The position numbers were made by a program, and so were the translations under genes. 64,000 nt of DNA from contig NC_088302.1 in the NCBI RefSeq assembly GCF_032854445.1, forward strand, positions 40,182,191-40,246,190, given 5' to 3'. Shown in pieces: positions 51,301 through 60,300 of this stretch (positions within the stretch are counted from its first letter, which is position 1; every line of letters begins with the position of its first letter). The notes under the pieces were generated by a model, which was given only the letters and a program-made list of their open reading frames with translations, was not told where the DNA came from and did not search any database. The stretch comes from Liolophura sinensis. Taxonomy: Eukaryota; Mollusca; Polyplacophora; Chitonida; Chitonidae.

Positions 51301-54300
51301 CTGCATCTACAGGCTGAATATTTAACAGATTCCATATGCTCAGTAACAAAATATCACAATCAGTAGAGTTTACGGGAAGTGTGATGGCTAGCAAGAACAT
51401 AAAAGCAAATGTCAAACATCTCATATCCAGACTGTAAAGGCAGTGTATTTGTCAGTTATCCTCATGGACAGAGTATTGAGCATTATAATGGACAGTCCGC
51501 CTGTTACGCAGATCATGTTATAACAAAATGTTACCGACAAGATATACTATAATTCTTCAGCCTTTCTGCATGTTTGCAAGGTTTATTCAAGCATATTCTG
51601 AGAACATTACTCTGCATAGATCGATAAAATTATACTTGAATTAAAATTTAATTTATTTAATTAAAAAGGTGCAAAAACCTCACTGAAAATTTCTCTTCCA
51701 TATGTGAAAAGGTTGAAGCATTTGGGTATATGTATGTCTGCATGAGATCATACAGTAAATTTTATTAATTAAATATGAAAAACAATTATTATCATAAAGT
51801 ACCACTATACTAAATGTCATAGACCAGATATTTCTGCACAAAATCATGATATGATAAATCATATCTGATGGTTGAGATGAATTTTTTCTCATTTTCAATC
51901 AGACCCATGTGTAGCCATTTACATGTATCTTCCTGATACAATATCTACTATAAACCCATACATGTACATGTAGACCGCGTGGTCAGCTGGCTGACCGGTC
52001 CAAATAGCCCTGTCCTATTGACCAGATCAATCATCATGTTATCCGGGAAGCTGTAGTCATTGGCTACACTGTTGCACTGACCAGACTAGACTTCCTGGAC
52101 ATCACCTAACTGAATACTGAATCCAATGAGTTGGTGGGTGAATCTATGGCTTTGGGATTCTGGCGTCAGCTTATAGGCCTCTTTACCAAGGTTGACGGCT
52201 CTCTCTCAATACCCCAATCATATTTATTCATGCTTATAAGTATTCAATCACATGTCTTAATTATTAACCTTTGTGAGAAGTAGTTTAGATCTTTTGGGAT
52301 ATGGTGAAAGAGTAACACCTTTTGTGAATGCCAAATTTTCACCACAAAAATATCCTATGCAACACAGTGATGGAGACTCAGTGGTCTGAGACATCCTTTA
52401 ATATGCTGAGATAATATCTGCTAGACTCATGTCTATGGTTCCTACACATGCCTACTGAATCGTAAGACAGAGCTATGAACAGCAAAGCCGCAAACAAGGA
52501 TGTAATAATTCTGCCTCTGACATCTACTTTTACCTTGTAGTCTACAAAAAACTGCTAAAAATACTAAAAAAAAAAAGCTAAGAAACCTATATTTTTCACA
52601 AAGTGGTCCTTAAGTCTAACTGATACATGTACATGGACCAGTATTGGGTTTGTTAAACCATGAAACCTCAAGCAGATGCAATATGCCAGAAACTTTGTAA
52701 AAGGCAGTGTGATTACTCTGGGCATGATCAATGACCTTTTGGCATCACCCCGTCCCACCCCAAGTCCTAATACACATTTCTTCCCTGACCATAGGCTGTT
52801 CCCCACCCACCGTTCATACATTAGACACCCCATCAGCAGGTACTCTCTCTGAGTATGTAAATGTATGTTCCGTTACTTTATACTCCTTGTTCAGGTTGAT
52901 CCCCACCCATTGTACATTAGACACCCCATCCACAGGTACTCTCTCTGAACATATGTAAATGTGTGCTCCCTTACCTTGTACTCCTTATTAAAGTTGATCC
53001 CCACCCACTGTACATTAGACACCCCATCCACAGGTACTCTCTCTGAACATATGTAAATGTATGCTCCCTTACCTTATACTCCTTGTTAAGGTTGATCCTC
53101 ACCCATTGTACATTAGACACCCCATCCACAGGTACTCTCTCTGAACATATGTAAATGTATGCTCCCTTACCTTATACTCCTTGTTAAGGTTGATCCCCAC
53201 CCACTGTACATTAGACACCCCATCCACAGGTACTCTCTCTGAACATTATGTAAATGTATGCTCCCTTACCTTATACTCCTTGTTAAGGTTGATCCCCACC
53301 CACTGTACATTAGACACCCCATCCACAGGTACTCTCTCTGAACATATGTAAATGTATGCTCCCTTACCTTATACTCCTTGTTCAGGTTGATCCCCACCCA
53401 TTGTACATTAGACACCCCATCCACAGGTACTCTCTCTGAACATATGTAAATGTATGCTCCCTTACCTTATACTCCTTGTTCAGGTTGATCCCCACCCATT
53501 GTACATTAGACACCCCATCCACAGGTACTCTCTCTGAACATATGTAAATGTATGCTCCCTTACCTTATACTCCTTGTTCAGGTTGATCCCCACCCATTGT
53601 ACATTAGACACCCCATCCACAGGTACTCTCTCTGAACATATGTAAATGTATGCTCCCTTACCTTATACTCCTTGTTCAGGTTGATCCCCACCCATTGTAC
53701 ATTAGACACCCCATCCACAGGTACTCTCTCTGAACATTATGTAAATGTATGCTCCCTTACCTTATACTCCTTGTTAAGGTTGATCCCCACCCACTGTACA
53801 TTAGACACCCCATCCACAGGTACTCTCTCTGAACATATGTAAATGTATGCTCCCTTACCTTATACTCCTTGTTCAGGTTGATCCCCACCCATTGTACATT
53901 AGACACCCCATCCACAGGTACTCTCTCTGAACATATGTAAATGTATGCTCCCTTACCTTGTACTCCTTGTTAAGGTTGATCCCCACCCATTGTACATTAG
54001 ACACCCCATCCACAGGTACTCTCTCTGAACATATGTAAATGTATGCTCCCTTACCTTATACTCCTTGTTCAGGTTGATCCCCACCCATTGTACATTAGAC
54101 ACCCCATCCACAGGTACTCTCTCTGAACATATGTAAATGTATGCTCCCTTACCTTATACTCCTTGTTAAGGTTGATCCCCACCCACTGTACATTAGACAC
54201 CCCATCCACAGGTACTCTCTCTGAACATATGTAAATGTATGCTCCCTTACCTTATACTCCTTGTTAAGGTTGATCCCCACCCATTGTACATTAGACACCC

Positions 54301-57300
54301 CATCCACAGGTACTCTCTCTGAACATATGTAAATGTATGCTCCCTTACCTTATACTCCTTGTTAAGGTTGATCCCCACCCACTGTACATTAGACACCCCA
54401 TCCACAGGTACTCTCTCTGAACATATGTAAATGTATGCTCCCTTACCTTATACTCCTTGTTAAGGTTGATCCCCACCCATTGTACATTAGACACCCCATC
54501 CACAGGTACTCTCTCTGAACATATGTAAATGTGTGCTCCTTTTCCTCATACTCCTTGTTCAGGTTAATCCCGAACCACTGATCATCAGACACCCCCATCC
54601 TCAGGTACTCTATCTATTAAAAGGTCAAAGAAGCCCAGCCCTGACACATACATGCATAAATGTTTGTCCCCTTACCTCATACTCCTTGTTCAGGTTGGTT
54701 CCCACCCATTGATCATTAGGCACCCCCATCCTCAGGTATTCTGTCTGAAGGTCAAACATGCCCCAGCCCTGAGATTTTGGGCTGTCATCAGAGGCCGTGT
54801 AGTGGAAGGCATATAGCTCCTCAATGTGACCTGTAAAGTATAAACAAAGTCAGTGATTATTAAAATGACAGACAAAATGACAGTTTGTGTTATTGGGATT
54901 ACATGTACAACCCATCTTAAATTGTCAACAAATGCGACCTGCAATTTGGTACACGTTTTAGAGGAATGTTCTGTTATTTATGTTTATTTCATTTATTAAA
55001 TTGGTGTTTTAAACCGTACTCACAATATTTCCTTTATACGCCAGCAGCCAGAATTACTGTGGGCGGGAACCAGACAAACTCACACCCTCTGCTATTTATA
55101 GGCCCATTTTTTATGAAAAATGTGAATGTGCCCCTACTTGATCAATAGATTTTAATCCTGAAAATGTTAGCGAATATCTTTTCCATTTTCATCTCCAGTT
55201 ATGCTTTACTGGTCATATTTGCTGAGGATCTAGCCTACTTCTTGAACTTCATCGCCTTATTGTACTTAAACCATCAATTTTATCAAATTTACTATCAGTT
55301 TGATTAACATAATGGCAATGTTTTCAAAGGGCCTCAATGTGACCAGGCCTTCGTTTTTAATATTCACTCATATACATGTACAAGACAAGTATAAATTTGA
55401 TATTGCTTAATAATAGATCAACTAAATTGATAAATAAATGGACCTGTCGATGTAAAACTTGTTGTTTCCAAGGTAAACAAAGTAATACACAGAGACTTGA
55501 AAACCAGCTTTATGGGGTTAAAATGATTCACAATTAGCACGTGTCAGTAATGTTTACTCGAGCTTAGTCTGAAACATGGCAATGTCAAAGGCATGCTTTA
55601 ATATAAAAATGCTAAACTCTCACAGAGACAACCATTACTAATTAATGACAAATTATTATCTCTTGGGCATACATGCAGAGAAGCCCATTTATTTATATTG
55701 ATTCGTATTTTACATTGCACTCAAATATATTTCAGTACTCAGGTTTATGGAAGGAGTAAATCGTACAGAGGGCTCGGGTGGAGGTTTTTAGGGGCTGGGA
55801 ATGGTCTTGGGGAGGGGACTGAATCAGGTGGAGCTAGCTTCAATCTTACAATATGTACATGTACATACCCCACGGCTTAAATGCAAGGTTAGCAAACCTC
55901 AACAGTATATGAAATACTCTATAAATCTACCTATATAAATGTCAGAGACAGCAAGTTACAGCTTCAGTTTTATCACATCCTTCAGCAAATGAATACAATT
56001 TGATTCCCCCGAGCTCTGCCCGGTTTCCATCCACCATAATGCTGGCCGCCATCGTATAAGTGAAATACTCTTGAGTACGGCGTAAAACACCAATCAAATA
56101 AATAAATCAGTTTAAATGTTCAGTATATTCCTGGTACTGACAAACAGTGGAAAACAATTTGGTAAAATTACACAACACACTAAAACAAGTTTCCAAATGC
56201 ATCACTCAGGAGTACATGCGCATGTGTATCCTGGTTCTACATGTATTGATGGAATCCCAACCCACAGCCAATTCAAAACCTGTACACACACGTAATACAG
56301 ACACAAAGTTTCATGGACCAAACCCTGTACATTCTTTGTGAAGACATATTTGTAGGCAGTACAGTTCTGTGCGGCACTGAATCAATATGTTAAAAACGTA
56401 GGTAACTCAGTGTAACCGCTCCTGACAGCGAAAACTCTATTACTTAATCTGCTTAGAGCGGAGCGCAGGTAGCGGATACTGCAGTCTTTTTGCTGGTTAC
56501 AAACCTCTCAAGGGAAATCAAGGCAATCGTACTTTAGGAACCCAGCCCATTAACAGACAACAAAAGTCTTCTACACGATAATGGCATTTGAAGTTGGAAG
56601 AAATTTATCTAAATTCCTAGAAACACCTCGTGGCAAAGTTAAATTACACTGATAGTGGGTGCTCTAATGGCCTTCATCATCACATCTGACACCCTCATGT
56701 GGACTTCATATGCAAAATTAAACATGTACATTTGTGAAACAGATTTGTGTGTAGCATTCTTACAGTTCCAGGAAACAAGAGTGCTCACACAGAGGGAGAT
56801 TTATCTGACTACATTGCCACAATCGTTAGCACCATCATCATTCTAAATACGATGCATCATTATACAGACCACCACTATACCACATGTAGGCCATCATCAT
56901 TAATGCAGCCATTATCATTACCACACTATCATAATGGCACTCATCACTACACATTACTGCATGAAGTCATTATCAACAGTGATCACCATAACAGCCATCA
57001 CGATTTTTCATCATCAGTATAGCTATCGTTTTTTACTCTTTACTTCAGCAATAAATTTGGTATTTAAAGAAAAATTGCGCAAACAAGAGGCTTCACAAAA
57101 TCATCTATGTAGAGCCCTTTTTGTGGATTAAAATGTACATGAAGTTAACCCATTTTTAGAAAAAGTCTGCCTATTAAATTATCTCCTTGTTCAAAACCAG
57201 ACAAAGAGCTACAGTATCACAATGACGGGCTTCTCACATTCAATTACAGTACAATTAATACATGCAGACACGCTATTAAATTGGTATGTTTTCTCTAGAT

Positions 57301-60300
57301 CTGTCTCTTACAGACACCTTGATGGTTTCAAAACTTCCTATCTTGGTTCATCACACTGATAAGCACTCTATTTCGACAGGCCACTGGGTTCTTATCTCTC
57401 CCAGTTAATTTATCTTTAACTTGTGAATGTCCACAGAGAAATGGTAACTGTCAGATGTGGAAATGGACCTGACACCTTGGCCTGATCAGAATTCCGGCAG
57501 AACAAGTCATATCCTCTGCGTCAGGTCATGCCCCATGACTCTGGTATAATTACACAGTTCATAGTTCTGGCCCCTTGGGACCCTCAAGAAGCATTCAGAA
57601 GCCATGTACAACAGCCCAGCTTATGATTTCCACTGCACCAGTTCTCCACTAAAGGGTGTTCTAGGCCTTTAATAATCACATGCCGACAACCTGTAGCTAT
57701 ATACATGTACACGCCTTCAGGCTGATTGTCTTAATGTGATTTGGAACCAGTGTGACATGTCAAGTTTCAGGAAACAGTACCAATTTAATCTTGGGCAGGG
57801 ATCCATTCTAAAAAAAGTACAGCCTTTAAAAGTCAGATAACCTCTTGATTTTGGTTGGTCGTATATGGTCATATACTTCACACTGATGTCGAGAAAACAA
57901 TTTTCAAATATTAGAAATATTCCATATGCATGTATATACAAGTTTCAAATACCACAAACATGTAGAACATCAATGAAAAATATGCATGAGATTGGGGGGG
58001 TTGGGGGTGTTAAAAAAAAACATATGCCTCAAAAATTTTATTTTTTTAATCATTGATTTTGCATATCATTTTCTTTAGAACCATACTCTTTGCGCCGTAA
58101 TTCTTAAAATTTTCGCATGTTTGCAAGGTGTTATCAAGCATATTCTGATGGCATTATTCTGTGTAGCCCTGATAAATTTTTTGTGAAGCTTAAATGAACT
58201 TAAAAATGTGCACTAACTGCACTGAAAGTTGCTCTTTCATATGTGAAAACATGGAGGAATTAGGGTACTACTTTATCATTTATCCTATACTTATGAAGTC
58301 TTCCTCTTCTTGCTACATCCTCATGATAACAACTGGCAGGTTGTGCATGATCAGGTGAGCCCCCAAACTTTATACATGGTATCTCTGTGATTAATTGCCA
58401 AAAGGCACCAAACGGTAGCATTCACACCAGATCAGAGAGTTGAACAAGAAACAAAGCCTCAGGCAAATGGATTAATTCCATCAGGTTTTCCAGTAATTAA
58501 TAGCATGCTACATGTAGCGGGATAAAACCAATCAGAAACCCTGGGGAATGGGGAATCTGCTTATCTTGGTATTAAAAATTCAGACAAAAAGAGCAGCTTT
58601 CAGCGCAATTTAAGCATCCTTTTTCATTTGGTTCTGCAGAAGAAACCCACTGACTAGGTTGGCCAATTTCAGGGCTTCAGGAAAAGTATAATGTTATCAG
58701 TCTACAAGAGAATACAGTCCTCATATGCTTGAATATGAACATCTGGCAAAAATGTATGTGAAAAGGTTGAAGAATTACAGTAATATACCCTTTATTATAA
58801 CCTGTTACGAGCAAATCTTAGTGCTCTAATCCAAGTACAAAAAACATTGTGAATCACATACTACTGACATAATCAATTTCAGTTTGGACACAAAAATTGC
58901 AACAAAAAATTCAGATTTGCAATCTGGTTTCCATTTTCAGGAAAATATGGTTACATCTTTCTGAAAAAGAGGTTTTAGCTAATAACAGGACTGTGAAGTA
59001 AATTTTTGGTGAAAAAATCAATAAAACATTTTTCAGAGAAGTAAAGTCTTCAGTAAATTAGATAATGTCAGGTAATACAATTAAGGTTGATAGGAAAATG
59101 AGCAGCTTAAGGTCAGTGATGGAGCCCTGTCCATGGCCTAGGAACCTAGGGAGAATCAGGTTTGCTATTGGTTGGCTAGGTAACCACACCAGCATGTACA
59201 CTTCCTTAGTTAAGAGGGTATGCACTTCCTTAGTTAAGAGGGTATGCGTGCCTTTCATCAGGGAGGCTAATCAATGAGCACGTAACCCTTATGGCTAAGC
59301 TTTACCCCGATGTGACCTTTGTGGCTACAACCCCTACGTCTGGGGCAGGGATCCAGCTCCAGCCACTAATTAGCAATATATGAATGAGCACAGCCTAACC
59401 AAAGTGGCAGCACAAAGCTTTCAGGGATCATAAAATGCGAGAAAGAATATTTGAAAATTCAACGTTCATTAAGTTGACATTTGTAACTTTCCTCCTATGC
59501 AATAGACTGTATCATTAAGTATTGACTACCTGTCAGTGACGGTTTAATAAAGGTAAATATACTAAATGCCTCTCTAGTCAGGGACATGTCCATGAAGGCC
59601 TACAATATACTGCTATATGTTGACATTACAAGCACTTTGGTGTAGCTTATAGCCTCTTGGCATCAGCAGACAGTTCCGTTTGTTCTCTGCTACATTATGT
59701 CCAGGCTTGACCATTCAGGACAATGGTCATCGTAAATCGGGCTTTGTCCAGGTTAAGCCCCAGGCGGGGCGGCTGACAGAAGCAATCAAAGGCCAATCAA
59801 TACTTGTAGTAGTGCAGGCCATAGGGCTTGTCAGGGAGAACGGAAGCTAAACGATGTCGACATGTCACCGGTTGAATGCCCTGGTGTTCCACTAGTCGAC
59901 CACCATTATTGTATTGTGAGTGCATTATGCCTCTCAGAACGGGTAATGATATCATGGGGGGATCGCATGGAACATGCTACCCAGCTTCTCTAATAGCTTG
60001 TTTATCAACTATAGACCCTGCAGTTAGCCTTGCATCCTTAGGCCAAACACAAATGAAAGTAGCACATGTATAGAATGAACTTTACTGTGGATATTTCACA
60101 TAGAACTTTGACAATGTAGAACAACACAAAGGATTTTCTCCAAAACATGTCATGCTACAGATGAACTTTTCTAAAATATGCATGCTGCCTTATGAACTTG
60201 ACTGAATGAATGAAACCTTAATTTAAATCACTTTTCAAAATGGACTTCTTTTAAACCATGTTATGCAACTGATTAAACTGCACTGGGGTGTCATGTACAT

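Larger units (their letters stand above)
36132..54675 (-). other. Very large MTMR intron (18.5 kb) filled with repeats
   Basis: GT-AG, phase 0. Contents right to left: 98-bp splice-junction array (52793-54675), R1 SINE (51104-51232), M1 MITE-like copies, C-tracts (48742-48769), extra hairpin units, five copies of a hairpin-ended element (36875-44236), an R3 SINE end (36418-36485) and M1 fragments. No nested gene is supported; open frames in 44.4-52.7 kb are short and resemble nothing I know. Confidence 0.8.
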
